This document shows, one piece after another, positions 14,061 to 23,565 of a DNA stretch of 64,000 nt. Source of the DNA: Klebsiella quasivariicola (GTDB taxonomy: Bacteria; Pseudomonadota; Gammaproteobacteria; Enterobacterales; Enterobacteriaceae); contig NZ_CP022823.1 in the NCBI RefSeq assembly GCF_002269255.1, positions 1,488,001 to 1,552,000 of the forward strand, in the 5' to 3' direction. Below the pieces are notes generated by a model. That model was not told the origin of the DNA, did no database searches, and was given only the letters and a program-made list of their open reading frames with translations. How positions within the stretch are numbered: the stretch's first letter is position 1; each line of letters begins with the position of its first letter. A program made the position numbers and the translations under genes.

Positions 14061-15580
14061 GCCAGCTTGCTCCTGTTTTGCCTGACACCTCGGCGCTGGA
14101 TATCCCCGCCGTTCTGATGCCCTACCAGCAGCGCTGGGTGGCTGACACGTCTCCGCTCAAGGTGATTGAGAAGAGCCGCCGAACCGGTATCACCTGGGCT
14201 GAGGCGTCCGATGACGTGCTGACCGCAGCCTCTTCAGCCCCTGCGGGTGGGATGAACGTGTATTACATCGCCTATAACCAGGACATGACCGTCGAATATA
14301 TCCAGGCGTGTGCGATGTGGGCGCGGGCATTCAACTATGCCGCCAGTGAAATCGAAGAGGGTTTCTGGGAAGAGGACGAAGACGACAAGCATATCAAGAC
14401 CTACACCATCAAATTCCCTGACTCCGGCTTCCGCGTTGTCGCGCTCTCCAGCCGTCCGTCTAACCTGCGTGGCCGTCAGGGCATCATCGTTATCGACGAA
14501 GCGGCGTTCCATGAGCAACTGGACGAACTGCTGAAGGCGGCGCTGGCGATGCTTATCTGGGGCGGTAAAGTGCGCGTTATCTCCACCCATGACGGTGACG
14601 ATAACCCGTTCAATACGCTTATCGGTGATATCCGGGCCGGGCGTCAGGGGGGCAGCGTACATCGCATTACTTTTCAGGAGGCTGTGTCCCAAGGGCTGTT
14701 CCACCGCGTCTGCCTGCGTACCGGGAAAGAATGGTCGGAAGCATCCGAGCAGGCGTGGATGGCATCGGTGTACAAATTCTACGGTGCCGGTGCATCGGAG
14801 GAGCTTGACTGTGTTCCGGCCAACGGTGGCGGAGCCTGGCTGTCCCGCGCCCTGATTGAGTCCCGTATGTCGGCTGGCACGCCGGTGTTGCGTCTGACCT
14901 GCCCGGAGGGTTACGAGCTGAAGCCCGATGATGTCCGCTGGAGCGAGACGCAGGAGTGGCTTGATACACATCTGAAACCGTTGCTGGAGGCGCTCCCCGC
15001 TGACGCACGTTCTTTCCTGGGTCGCGACTTTGGCCGCAGCGGTGACCTGTCGGTGGACTATCCCCTGCTGCAGGAGAAGAACCTGGTTCGCCGCGTGCCG
15101 TTCGTGCTGGAGCTGCGCAACGTGCCGTTCAAACAGCAGGAGCAAATCGCCTGGTACCTGATGGATGGCCTGCCAAACCTGATGGGCGCGGCGCTTGATG
15201 CCCGTGGTAACGGCTCTTACCTCGCCGAATACGCCATGCAGCGCTACGGCTCCAGCCGGGTTAAGCAGGTGATGCCAACTGAAAACTGGTATCGCGAGCA
15301 TATGCCGCCGGTCAAGGCTGCGCTGGAAGATGGCAACCTGGTGGATTTACCGAAGGATGAAGATACGCTGGATGACCTGCGGGCCGTTCAGGTGGTAAAC
15401 GGCGTTCCCCGCGTGCCGGAACAGCGCTCAAAAGCGAAGTCTGACAGTGGCAAGCGTCACGGGGATTCAGCCATCGCACTGGCGCTGGCGTACTTCGCCA
15501 GTCGTGAAATTAACAAAGGGCCGGTGAAGGCAAGCTCACGCCGTCGTCGTCAGGCGGCCCGTATGCTGGAGGATTACTGA
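14057..15580 (+). CDS. Terminase large subunit (Mu gp28-like)
   Basis: 507 aa. The ATPase half has an adapted Walker A, KSRRTGITW (39-47), and Walker B IIVIDEAAF (143-151); the C-terminal nuclease half has DFGRSGDLS and a late HGDSAIALALA. It drives headful DNA packaging into the prohead and cuts flanking host DNA, as in Mu. It overlaps the portal gene by one base. Confidence 0.9.
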   Translation: MSQLAPVLPDTSALDIPAVLMPYQQRWVADTSPLKVIEKSRRTGITWAEASDDVLTAASSAPAGGMNVYYIAYNQDMTVEYIQACAMWARAFNYAASEIEEGFWEEDEDDKHIKTYTIKFPDSGFRVVALSSRPSNLRGRQGIIVIDEAAFHEQLDELLKAALAMLIWGGKVRVISTHDGDDNPFNTLIGDIRAGRQGGSVHRITFQEAVSQGLFHRVCLRTGKEWSEASEQAWMASVYKFYGAGASEELDCVPANGGGAWLSRALIESRMSAGTPVLRLTCPEGYELKPDDVRWSETQEWLDTHLKPLLEALPADARSFLGRDFGRSGDLSVDYPLLQEKNLVRRVPFVLELRNVPFKQQEQIAWYLMDGLPNLMGAALDARGNGSYLAEYAMQRYGSSRVKQVMPTENWYREHMPPVKAALEDGNLVDLPKDEDTLDDLRAVQVVNGVPRVPEQRSKAKSDSGKRHGDSAIALALAYFASREINKGPVKASSRRRRQAARMLEDY

Positions 15581-17076
15581 TGGCCCGTGGACTCTGGGTT
15601 TCACCCAGTGAGTTCGTCAAATTTGCCGAACCTAATAAAACACTGACGGAGCAGATCGCCTCGCGCAGCCGTTCCATCGACTTCTTCGGGCTGGGGATGT
15701 ACCTGCCTAACCCTGACCCCATTCTGAAATCTCAGGGCCGGGATATCCGCATCTATCGCGAGCTGCGTACCGACCCGCTGGTCGGTGGCTGCATCCGCAG
15801 GCGTAAGGCGGCGGTCAAATCGCTGGAGCGCGGTCTTGAACGTGGTCATGCCCCGGCGCGGGTATTCAGCTTCATCCGGGATATGCTCGACGATCTGGAT
15901 CTGTCCCGCATCATCGGCGAGATGACCGACGCCGTTCTCTACGGGTATCAGCCCTGTGAGATCATGTGGGGACGCTCTGTTAAATCCTGGGCCATTGCCG
16001 ATATCGTAGGTAAACCCCCTGAGTGGTTCCAGTTCGACAACGACAACCTGCTGCGCTTTCGCGCCAAGGACGCCGGGCTGGAAGGCGAGCCGGTACCGCT
16101 GAACAAGTTTGTGGTACCGCGTCAGGACGCGACCTACGATAACCCGTATGGCTTCCCTGACCTGTCGATGTGCTTCTGGCCCGTGACCTTCAAAAAAGGC
16201 GGCATGAAGTTCTGGGTGCGCTTTGCCGAGAAATATGGCTCACCGTGGGTTATCGGCAAGCATCCGCGCGGTACCGCTCAGGGTGAGATTGACCTGCTGC
16301 TGGATTCCATGGAGGCAATGGTGGAAGACGCGGTGGCCGCTATCCCCGACGATTCCTCCATTGAAATTAAGGAGGCCGCAGGCAAGGCCGACAGCAGCGA
16401 TATTTATCAGAACCTGATAACGCTTGCCCGCAGTGAAATCTCCATCGCCCTGCTGGGGCAGAACCAGACCACCGAGGCCAACAGTAACCGCGCCTCCGCG
16501 CAGGCCGGACTGGAGGTTACTGATGATATCCGTGACGCTGACGCTGATATCGTGGAAAGCGCGGTGAATCAGGCCATCAGGATGGCGGTATCAATGAACT
16601 TTGGCGACGTGGCCAGCCCCGTCTGGAAGATGTGGGAACAGGGAACGGTCGACGATACCCAGGCAACCCGCGACGAGAAACTCAGCCGCGCCGGTGTGGT
16701 CTTCACCCCGCAATACTTCAAGCGTGAGTACCAGCTGCAGGACGGTGATATTGACGAGACACCACCGTCAGAACGCCAGAAGAACATGCTGCCGCTGTCA
16801 TTTGCCGAAGCTATTGATGCCGATATTCAGGCACAGCAGGCCCTGGACGACGCGCTGGATATTCTGATGAACGGAGGCGCGTTAAATGGCACGCTGGAAC
16901 CCGTACTGGCTCCTTTGTTTAAGCGGGTTGAAGATGGCGTCAATCCGTCTGAGCTGCTGGGCGAACTGGCCGAGCTGTACCCGCAGATGAACGCTGAAGA
17001 CCTGCAGGAACGGCTGGCACGGATTATGTTTGTTGCAACTGTCTGGGGGCGTCTGCATGAGCGTGACAACGGCTGA
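15580..17076 (+). CDS. Portal protein (DUF935, Mu gp29-like)
   Basis: 498 aa, the usual size for DUF935 portals. Family features seen are the N-terminal segment before IYRELRTDPLVGGCIRRRKA, the central WPVTFKKGGMKFWVRFAEKYG and LLGQNQTTEANSNRASAQAG. The portal ring is the DNA gate at the capsid vertex. It overlaps the MuF gene by 20 bp. Confidence 0.92.
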   Translation: MARGLWVSPSEFVKFAEPNKTLTEQIASRSRSIDFFGLGMYLPNPDPILKSQGRDIRIYRELRTDPLVGGCIRRRKAAVKSLERGLERGHAPARVFSFIRDMLDDLDLSRIIGEMTDAVLYGYQPCEIMWGRSVKSWAIADIVGKPPEWFQFDNDNLLRFRAKDAGLEGEPVPLNKFVVPRQDATYDNPYGFPDLSMCFWPVTFKKGGMKFWVRFAEKYGSPWVIGKHPRGTAQGEIDLLLDSMEAMVEDAVAAIPDDSSIEIKEAAGKADSSDIYQNLITLARSEISIALLGQNQTTEANSNRASAQAGLEVTDDIRDADADIVESAVNQAIRMAVSMNFGDVASPVWKMWEQGTVDDTQATRDEKLSRAGVVFTPQYFKREYQLQDGDIDETPPSERQKNMLPLSFAEAIDADIQAQQALDDALDILMNGGALNGTLEPVLAPLFKRVEDGVNPSELLGELAELYPQMNAEDLQERLARIMFVATVWGRLHERDNG

Positions 17077-17878
17077 ACTGGCGTACTGCATGACGTTGCC
17101 CCCCAAACGGGCTATCAGTTACCTGAAGTCCAAAGGGTATAGCTTCACGTGGGACTGGGAGGAGATGTGGCAGGATGCCCATGCCCGCGCCTTTACCGTC
17201 GCCAAAGTGACCCGCCTTGATATCCTGGAAGATATTCGCGGGGCACTGCAGCAGGCTGTCGATGAAGGAAAAACAGGCCGCTGGTTCCGGCAGGAGCTGG
17301 AGCCGGAGCTGCAGCGCAAGGGATGGTGGGGGTCACGTGACACCACCGACCCGGTAACGGGCGAGCCGGTCACCATCCAGCAGGGCAGCCCATGGCGTCT
17401 CGACACCATCTTTCGCACAAATATGTCCGTACTCTACAGCGCCGGTCGCTGGGCTGAGCAGATGGAGAACGTCGACGACAGGCCGTACTGGATGTATACC
17501 GGCATCAACGACAGCCATACCCGCAAGAGCCATCTGGCGCTGCATGGTCTGGTGCTGCGCTATGATGACCCGTTCTGGCAGGCGTTCTATCCGCCGAACG
17601 GCTGGCGCTGCCGTTGTGGCGTGATTGCCCTGAGCGCGGCGGATGTGCGTGCCCGTGGCCTGAAGGTGTCAGGTTCTGGCGCAGCTCTGGGATGGGAGCT
17701 GAAGCTGGTCTCAGAGAAAACCGGCGAGATGCAGAACGTCGCCACCTTCAATACCGGCACCACGAAGGTGGCTACCGACGTCGGCTGGTCTTATGCGCCG
17801 GGGGCAGCATACCGTCCCGACCTTGCCCGCTATCAGGGGACGCTTCAACCGCTGGCACAGCAGGAACTGAGAGGATAA
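17057..17878 (+). CDS. Head morphogenesis protein, MuF family (Mu gp30-like)
   Basis: 273 aa from ATG at 17057. The MuF domain is visible in TNMSVLYSAGRWAEQ and GINDSHTRKSHLALHGLVLR, ending in PPNGWRCRCGVIALS. MuF-type proteins are minor head proteins bound near the portal, some ejected with DNA. The start lies inside the portal gene end. Confidence 0.88.
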   Translation: MSVTTAELAYCMTLPPKRAISYLKSKGYSFTWDWEEMWQDAHARAFTVAKVTRLDILEDIRGALQQAVDEGKTGRWFRQELEPELQRKGWWGSRDTTDPVTGEPVTIQQGSPWRLDTIFRTNMSVLYSAGRWAEQMENVDDRPYWMYTGINDSHTRKSHLALHGLVLRYDDPFWQAFYPPNGWRCRCGVIALSAADVRARGLKVSGSGAALGWELKLVSEKTGEMQNVATFNTGTTKVATDVGWSYAPGAAYRPDLARYQGTLQPLAQQELRG

Positions 17879-17880
17879 CG

Positions 17881-18339
17881 ATGGCTTCCGATAACCTGGT
17901 CAATGTCACCATTAACGATGAATCCCTGCGCCGGAGCCTCCGTGCGCTGGATCTTGCTGCCACAGACCTGGAACCCGCGATGCGCAAAATCGCCGGAACC
18001 CTGCTGGCGGAAACGCAGTTTAACTTTCTCGATGAGGGGCGTCCGGGGTGGACTCCCTCGCTGGCAGCGCAGGAGCGCGACGGGCAAACGCTGCAGGATA
18101 CCGGGCGTCTGATGGGGTCGGTATCAACCGACCATGACGACCGGCAGGCAGCGGTTGGCACTAATGTCGTTTATGGGCCGATTCACCAGTTTGGGGGTAA
18201 AACGGGGCGTAATGAGTCCGTTGAACTTCCTGCCCGTCCGTTCCTGCCGCTGACGGGGGACGGTGAGCTGCAGCCTGAAGTGGTTGTCCCTATCCTCGAT
18301 ACGATTGTCCGCCATCTTGAAGCAGCGGCCCGTCGCTGA
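17881..18339 (+). CDS. Virion morphogenesis / tail completion protein (Mu gpG-like)
   Basis: 152 aa beginning MASDNLVNVTINDESLRRSL. The family's signature appears in FLDEGRPGWTPSLA and VVYGPIHQFGGKTGRN. Such proteins act at the head-tail joint. AGGATAACG precedes the ATG two bases after the MuF stop. The open frame continues upstream but there is no reason to extend it. Confidence 0.82.
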   Translation: MASDNLVNVTINDESLRRSLRALDLAATDLEPAMRKIAGTLLAETQFNFLDEGRPGWTPSLAAQERDGQTLQDTGRLMGSVSTDHDDRQAAVGTNVVYGPIHQFGGKTGRNESVELPARPFLPLTGDGELQPEVVVPILDTIVRHLEAAARR

Positions 18340-18553
18340 GTTTTGTCTCTGCAGGCGGGTGATTTATCATTGCCAGCCGCTGAGGGGCTGTATTACCTTT
18401 ATAAAGGCTTTACAGCCCCCGCTTTGCACCACTATTCGCCCGCAGCGTGACATTCCCCGTACTGATACCCCCGATTTTTTCTAAAGCAGATTAAAAGCGC
18501 TGCTGACGCTTTTTCCACAGACTGTCCCCGACAACGTAACGCGGGACAGCAAA
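18340..18553. other. Intergenic gap with two hairpins between head genes
   Basis: This 214-bp gap holds two hairpins. GGGGCTGT (18384-18391) pairs with ACAGCCCC (18412-18419), with an inner CCTTTATAAAGG. AAAAGCG (18493-18499) pairs with CGCTTTT (18507-18513), followed by TCC. They probably terminate or attenuate transcription between gpG and the protease gene. No coding frame was recognised. Confidence 0.55.
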
Positions 18554-19651
18554 ATGCCAGCCATTCACATTTTTAAAGCCGGTACTCATACCGATATGCA
18601 CGGCACGAAACTGCCGTTCACGCAAAGCGATCTTGCCGCCTGCGTGAAAGCCTATGACCCGTCCGTCCATGAAGCACCACTCGTTATTGGCCACCCCAAA
18701 ACGGAAGACCCGGCGTGGGGCTGGGTGAAATCCCTGTCGCTTAACGGCGGCGATCTGCTGGCTGAGCCTGACCAGCTCGACCCGCAGTTTGCCGAACTGG
18801 TGGGCAACGGGCGCTTCAAGAAGGTCTCAGCCTCGTTCTATCTCCCGGACTCACCGAACAACCCGAAGCCCGGCACGCTTTACCTGCGTCATGTCGGCTT
18901 TCTGGGGGCGCAGCCACCGTCCATTAAGGGGCTTAAGCAGGTTTCGTTTGGTGAGAAAGAAGAAGGCGTCGTGGAGTTTGCCGACTGGAGTGATATCACC
19001 AATGCCTCTTTATGGGGCCGTCTGCGCGATTTTCTGATCGCCCAGTTCGGGCTGGACGAGACCGACAAGGTGCTTCCTTCATGGCAGGTGGACTCCCTGC
19101 GTGAAGAGGCTTACCGCGACACCGGGAAGTCTGAACCGGACTTCAGTGAACACAATCCCACCCCTCAAAAAGAGAACAGCACCATGACTGAAGACGAAAT
19201 CAAAGCGCTTCAGGCGGAAAACACGCGTCTGAAAGCGGAAGCCACCCAGCGGGCGGAACAGGAAGCGAAGGCTAAGCAGGACAAACTGCACGCGGACAAC
19301 GTCTCCTTTGCCGAGAAGCTGGTTGGCGATGGCCGACTGGCTCCTAAAGCGAAGTCGGTTGTCGTGGCCATTCTGGACGCGGTCTCTGCAGGCGACAAGC
19401 CGGTTGAGTTTGCCGAAGGCGATATCCGCACCCCTCTGGCCACGGCGTTTAAGACGCTGCTGGACAGCACTGAGCCGGTACTGAATTTCAGTGAGCACGC
19501 GACCAAAGACCGCGTGAACACGGAGATCAAAACGACGTCAGCAGAGTTCGCTGAAGCCGACCCGGAACGTCTGGCGCTGCATCAGAAAGCGCTGGAACTG
19601 TCGAAAAAAGAAGGCATCAGCTACGACGCTGCTGTCTCCCGCTGCCTGTAA
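18554..19651 (+). CDS. Prohead protease with scaffold (Mu gpI-like)
   Basis: 365 aa. The N-terminal 160 residues are the protease part (PAIHIFKAGTHTDMHGTKLP, VIGHPKTEDPAWGWV). The C-terminal part (from about 211) is a charged coiled coil starting MTEDEIKALQAENTRLKAEA, typical of scaffold. In Mu the scaffold Z is made from an internal start of gene I; here an internal ATG at 19184 fits that role. The protease matures the head and removes scaffold. Confidence 0.87.
   Translation: MPAIHIFKAGTHTDMHGTKLPFTQSDLAACVKAYDPSVHEAPLVIGHPKTEDPAWGWVKSLSLNGGDLLAEPDQLDPQFAELVGNGRFKKVSASFYLPDSPNNPKPGTLYLRHVGFLGAQPPSIKGLKQVSFGEKEEGVVEFADWSDITNASLWGRLRDFLIAQFGLDETDKVLPSWQVDSLREEAYRDTGKSEPDFSEHNPTPQKENSTMTEDEIKALQAENTRLKAEATQRAEQEAKAKQDKLHADNVSFAEKLVGDGRLAPKAKSVVVAILDAVSAGDKPVEFAEGDIRTPLATAFKTLLDSTEPVLNFSEHATKDRVNTEIKTTSAEFAEADPERLALHQKALELSKKEGISYDAAVSRCL
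19184..19651 (+). CDS. Internal-start scaffold protein (Mu gpZ-like)
   Basis: In-frame ATG at 19184 inside the protease gene, giving a 155-aa protein identical to the protease C-terminus: coiled coil (about 5-45) followed by a compact end. An AAAAGAGA stretch lies roughly 10 bp upstream as a weak ribosome site. Separate synthesis is known for Mu Z and inferred here. Confidence 0.5.
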   Translation: MTEDEIKALQAENTRLKAEATQRAEQEAKAKQDKLHADNVSFAEKLVGDGRLAPKAKSVVVAILDAVSAGDKPVEFAEGDIRTPLATAFKTLLDSTEPVLNFSEHATKDRVNTEIKTTSAEFAEADPERLALHQKALELSKKEGISYDAAVSRCL

Positions 19652-19664
19652 TTAAGGAGAGAAC

Positions 19665-20618
19665 ATGTCTGACTATTTAAAGGGTAAGCGCGTTGTTGAC
19701 CCGGTGCTGACCAGCATCGCTCGCGGTTATAAAAATGCCGCATTTATCGGCGAACGCATCTTCCCCATTGTCCAGACCGATAAGGAAGGTGTGACCGTCC
19801 CGACCTTCGGTAAATCCGCCTTTGTTGAGTACGACACCGAGCGTGCCGTGGGGGCTGACAGTAACGTCCTGGTACGTGAGAAGACCGGCAAACTGGATCT
19901 GGTTCTTAACGAGCACGATCTGGCCGCGCCGGTGGACTACCGCGAGCAGGCGGAGTCGATGTTCAACGAAGAGGCCAAGGCCATTCGTCGCGTGACCAGT
20001 GGCGTCAACCTGAAGCGCGAACTGTATGCGGCCCGTCTGGCGCAGGACAAAAACGTTTACCCGGCATCGTCCGTTAAAGCACTGGCAGCTGCTGAACGCT
20101 GGGTCGGTGGTAAAGGTGATCCAATTGGCATCATTGAAGGTGGCATTGAGGCGGTACGTAACAAAACCGGCCTGCGCCCAAACCTGATGACCATGGGGGC
20201 CAGCGTCATGTCGCTGCTGAAGTTCCACCCGGCGATTCAGGCCGCGATTGGAGCCAACGAGCGCAAGCGTATCACCATCGAAATTCTGAAAGACCTTTTC
20301 CAGTTGGAAGATGTGGTGATCGGCGAGCCGGTCTCTATGGCCTCCATGAAAGATGCGCAGAACAAGGACAAAGTCCCGGCTGATATCTGGGGCGACAACC
20401 TGATGCTGCATTACGTCGGCAAACCCCAGCCGGGCACCGACAGCGCCGACGAAAACGAGCCGTCCTTCGGCTACACCCTGCGCCGTAAAGGGATGCCGGT
20501 GGCGGATAAATACGACGGCGTCGGCGGCAAGGTGAAGTACTGCCGTTATACCGATATCTACAAAGTCGCCGTGGTCGGTGGCGATGCCGGGTATCTCGTC
20601 ACCAACATCGTGAAATAA
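19665..20618 (+). CDS. Major capsid protein
   Basis: 317 aa, starting MSDYLKGKRVVDPVLTSIAR after a strong AAGGAGAG site. Sequence features (GYKNAAFIGERIFPIVQTDK, FVEYDTERAVGADSNVLVRE, NLKRELYAARLAQDKNVYPA) are those of HK97-fold capsid proteins of BcepMu/Mu-type phages. It follows the scaffold gene by 13 bp, the expected order. Confidence 0.88.
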   Translation: MSDYLKGKRVVDPVLTSIARGYKNAAFIGERIFPIVQTDKEGVTVPTFGKSAFVEYDTERAVGADSNVLVREKTGKLDLVLNEHDLAAPVDYREQAESMFNEEAKAIRRVTSGVNLKRELYAARLAQDKNVYPASSVKALAAAERWVGGKGDPIGIIEGGIEAVRNKTGLRPNLMTMGASVMSLLKFHPAIQAAIGANERKRITIEILKDLFQLEDVVIGEPVSMASMKDAQNKDKVPADIWGDNLMLHYVGKPQPGTDSADENEPSFGYTLRRKGMPVADKYDGVGGKVKYCRYTDIYKVAVVGGDAGYLVTNIVK

Positions 20619-20628
20619 GGAGACGGTC

Positions 20629-20985
20629 ATGGGTACAACACAGCAGGTCATTCTGACCACTACCGTGACGGCCAGTGCGGCGCTGACGCAACAGCGCTTT
20701 GTCGGTGCCGATAACGCCCCCTGTCAGGCCGGAGCCGTCGCGCTCGGCGTGGCAGAGGTGGATGCCGCAGCCGGTGATGTAACCCCGGTCAACGTACTGG
20801 GCATTGTTGCCGTCGAGGCCGGTGCCGCGATTGCCAGGGGGCTGAACGTTCAGTCGGATGCAAATGCCTGCGCCGTTCCCCAGACAGCAGCATCAGGCGA
20901 CACCCCGGCAGGTATTTCAGCCGGGATTGCGCTGGATGAAGCACTGGCCGAAGGCGATGTTATCCGCATCCTGCGCGGGGTGTGA
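20629..20985 (+). CDS. DUF2190-like capsid accessory protein
   Basis: 118 aa, small, alanine- and valine-rich and cysteine-poor, with beta-strand pattern (TTTVTASAALTQQRFVGADN, VTPVNVLGIVAVEAGAAIAR). It resembles small decoration or capsid-stabilising proteins coded right after the capsid gene. Its exact role is not shown. Confidence 0.65.
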   Translation: MGTTQQVILTTTVTASAALTQQRFVGADNAPCQAGAVALGVAEVDAAAGDVTPVNVLGIVAVEAGAAIARGLNVQSDANACAVPQTAASGDTPAGISAGIALDEALAEGDVIRILRGV

Positions 20986-20986
20986 C

Positions 20987-21433
20987 ATGTACTGCACCCT
21001 GGCGGATTTACAGGAACAAGTGCCTGAGTCAACGCTGATTCAGCTCACTAACGAGGTCGTGGATTTCGACACCCCTGCCACGGTGAATGTGACGGTTGTG
21101 GACAGCTGTGTTCGCTACGCCGGGGAGTTGATTGATGCGCACCTTCGTGGCCGCTATACCCTGCCGCTGGCAGAAGTGCCTACCGTTCTGCGGGATATTG
21201 CCATCACGCTGGTGCGTTACCGCCTGTATGTCCGTCGTCCTGAAGGTGATCTGCCTGACACCGTCAAAGACGACAACAAAGAGGCCCGGCGTCAGCTTGA
21301 GGCTATCCGCGACGGGAAGCTGACGCTGGGGCTGCAGTCCACTCAAAAAGACGTACCTGAGTCCGGTGAAATCCGGGCGCGGGCACGTCGCCCCACCTTT
21401 GGCGGGCGCGACGGCTTACTGGAGAAATACTGA
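20987..21433 (+). CDS. DUF1320 family head-tail joining protein (Mu gp36-like)
   Basis: 148 aa from ATG at 20987. MYCTLADLQEQVPESTLIQL and GELIDAHLRGRYTLPLAEVP fit the DUF1320 family, whose members sit at the head-tail connector in Mu-type phages. It is one base short of overlapping the preceding gene and overlaps the next by one base. Confidence 0.82.
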   Translation: MYCTLADLQEQVPESTLIQLTNEVVDFDTPATVNVTVVDSCVRYAGELIDAHLRGRYTLPLAEVPTVLRDIAITLVRYRLYVRRPEGDLPDTVKDDNKEARRQLEAIRDGKLTLGLQSTQKDVPESGEIRARARRPTFGGRDGLLEKY

Positions 21434-21897
21434 TGAACGTTCTGCCCGTCCTCGATGCTGTGCTGGCCCGGTTGCGCGAGAAGCTGCCCCAGCTGCAGGT
21501 GGAGTACTTCCCGGAAAAGCCGTCCGAATACCGTCTGAATCATCCTGTCGGGGCGTTGCTGCTGAGCTATGCCGGTTCACGCTTCGACAAACCCGATGAT
21601 ATTGGTGCGGTGATCCAGCCTCAGACTATCCAGCTCTGCGTCACGGTGGTCTTCCGCCAGCTCAACGGTAAAAGAGGTGCGATTGACGTTCTGGATGCAG
21701 TCCGCCGCATACTCGGCGGCTACACCCCGCCGAACTGCCGCCGCCGTATCTGGCTGACCCGTGAGGTGTTTATCGGTGAGGCCAAGGGGCTGTGGCAGTA
21801 CGCTCTCGACTTCGCAACCGAAAGCGTCTTTATCGAAGACAGCGATTTACCGTCCGGCCCGCTGTTAACCGAAGTGAACTATGAGGAAAGCGAGTGA
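21433..21897 (+). CDS. Mu gp37-like tail completion protein (DUF1834)
   Basis: 154 aa. The segment PQTIQLCVTVVFRQLNGKRG, then RRIWLTREVFIGEAKGLWQY, is typical of gp37/DUF1834 proteins, which terminate the tail tube. Overlaps of 1 bp on both sides place it firmly in the connector cluster. Confidence 0.8.
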   Translation: MNVLPVLDAVLARLREKLPQLQVEYFPEKPSEYRLNHPVGALLLSYAGSRFDKPDDIGAVIQPQTIQLCVTVVFRQLNGKRGAIDVLDAVRRILGGYTPPNCRRRIWLTREVFIGEAKGLWQYALDFATESVFIEDSDLPSGPLLTEVNYEESE

Positions 21898-22148
21898 TGA
21901 AAGAATACCGCTATTCCGGCCCGGCCAGCGGCGTCACGCTGTCGGACGGAACCGAAATCCTGCTCTGGCCGGGGAAGAATGTTTCCCTGCCGGAGGAGCA
22001 TGACTATGTGAAGGTACTGGTGGCGCTGAAGCATCTGACGCCGGTATCTGAAGAGACTAAACCCGCCAGCATACCGGCTGTGCAGTCACCAAAGCGCAGG
22101 AACGGCGGCGACAGCGATGTGAAAACGGAGGACTCCCATGTCAGCTAA
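21897..22148 (+). CDS. DUF2635 family small protein (Mu gp38-like)
   Basis: 83 aa; ATG at 21897 overlaps the previous stop. Near its start it shows SGPASGVTLSDGTEILLWPG, typical of DUF2635, a small protein located just before the sheath gene in Mu-type phages. Its C-terminus is charged and probably disordered. Function unknown. Confidence 0.75.
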   Translation: MKEYRYSGPASGVTLSDGTEILLWPGKNVSLPEEHDYVKVLVALKHLTPVSEETKPASIPAVQSPKRRNGGDSDVKTEDSHVS

Positions 22149-23565
22149 CTATCTGCATGGCGTCGAAACCATTGAGGTGGAAAACGGTGCCCGCCCGGTT
22201 AAAACGGTGAAATCCGCCGTCATTGGCCTGATTGGTACCGCCCCAATGGGAGACGTCAATACGCTGGTGCAGTGCCTGTCTGAGAAAGATGCAGCGGCGT
22301 TTGGCAGCCAGCTCACTGGCTTTACCATTCCGCAGGCACTGGATGCGATCTACGACCATGGGGCAGGCACCGTTCTGGTCATTAACGTGCTTGATCCGGC
22401 TGTGCATAAAACCGCTGTGGCCGATGAAGACGTAACATTCGAAAAGGCGACGGGCAAGGCACAGCTGGCTAATCCGGTGATCGCGCAGCTGGTACTGAAA
22501 CCGGACAGCGACGGTCAGCCTTATGTGGAAGGTCAGGACTACTCGCTTGATGCGCAGACCGGGGTGATTACTAATCTTGGTAAAAGCATTGCTGCAGATG
22601 CAACGGTGAAGGCCAGCTATAACTATGCCGATCCGACCAAAGTCACCCCGGCTGATATCATCGGTACCGTTAACGCGGCAGGCAACCGTACCGGCATGAA
22701 GTTGCTTAACGACAGCTTCAACCTGTTTGGCTACTTCGCCAAAATTCTGATTGCCCCGGTATTCTGCACCCAGAACAGCGTCTCGGTTGAGCTTATCGCC
22801 ATGGCTGAGAAGCTGGGCGCGGTGACCTACATCGACGCGCCGATTGGTACCACTTTTGCGCAGGCTCTGGCGGGGCGTGGCCCGGAAGGCACCATTAACT
22901 TCAATACCAGCTCCGACCGCGTCCGTCTGTGCTATCCGCACGTCAAGGTGTACGACGCGGCCACCAACAGCGAACGGCTGGAGCCGCTGAGCCAGCGTGC
23001 TGCAGGTCTGCGTGCCAAGGTCGACCTGGACAAGGGCTACTGGTGGTCGTCCTCCAACCAGGAGATTCTGGGTATCACCGGCGTGGAGCGCCAGCTGTCG
23101 GCAATGATTGATGACCCGCAGAGCGAGGTGAACCTGCTCAACGAACAGGGCATCACTACGGTCTTCAGCAGCTACGGCAGCGGCCTGCGTCTGTGGGGCA
23201 ACCGGACGGCAGCATGGCCAACGGTCACCCATATGCGCAACTTTGAGAACGTTCGCCGCACCGGTGATGTTATCAACGAGTCCCTGCGTTATTTCAGCCA
23301 GCAGTACATCGACATGCCGATTACCCAGGCACTGATTGATGCGCTGACGGAGTCGGTCAACGCCTACGGTCGCAAGCTGATTGGCGACGGTGCACTGCTG
23401 GGCTTCAGTTGCTGGTTTGATCCGGCCCGTAATGAAGAGATGGAGCTGGCCGCCGGTCATCTGTTGCTGAGCTACAAATACACGCCGCCACCGCCGCTGG
23501 AGCGACTGACGTTTGAGACCGAGATCACCTCGGAATACCTGTTAACCCTGAAGGGGAATAGCTGA
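22138..23565 (+). CDS. Contractile tail sheath protein (Mu gpL-like)
   Basis: 475 aa, usual length. N-terminal LHGVETIEVENGARPVKTVK and SAVIGLIGTAPMG, middle GYFAKILIAPVFC and C-terminal FENVRRTGDVINESLRYFSQ (then QYIDMPI) are the conserved segments of phage tail sheath proteins. It forms the contractile tube that drives injection. It overlaps the previous gene by 11 bp and is followed by the tube gene with 1-bp overlap. Confidence 0.93.
   Translation: MSANYLHGVETIEVENGARPVKTVKSAVIGLIGTAPMGDVNTLVQCLSEKDAAAFGSQLTGFTIPQALDAIYDHGAGTVLVINVLDPAVHKTAVADEDVTFEKATGKAQLANPVIAQLVLKPDSDGQPYVEGQDYSLDAQTGVITNLGKSIAADATVKASYNYADPTKVTPADIIGTVNAAGNRTGMKLLNDSFNLFGYFAKILIAPVFCTQNSVSVELIAMAEKLGAVTYIDAPIGTTFAQALAGRGPEGTINFNTSSDRVRLCYPHVKVYDAATNSERLEPLSQRAAGLRAKVDLDKGYWWSSSNQEILGITGVERQLSAMIDDPQSEVNLLNEQGITTVFSSYGSGLRLWGNRTAAWPTVTHMRNFENVRRTGDVINESLRYFSQQYIDMPITQALIDALTESVNAYGRKLIGDGALLGFSCWFDPARNEEMELAAGHLLLSYKYTPPPPLERLTFETEITSEYLLTLKGNS

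Noticed and set aside
14234..15301. 355-aa open frame opposite the large terminase
   Set aside because: Antisense shadow of a recognised gene; no family features.
22141..23460. 439-aa open frame opposite the tail sheath gene
   Set aside because: It mirrors a clear sheath gene, has no ribosome site or family, and arises from GC-rich codon use on the sense strand.
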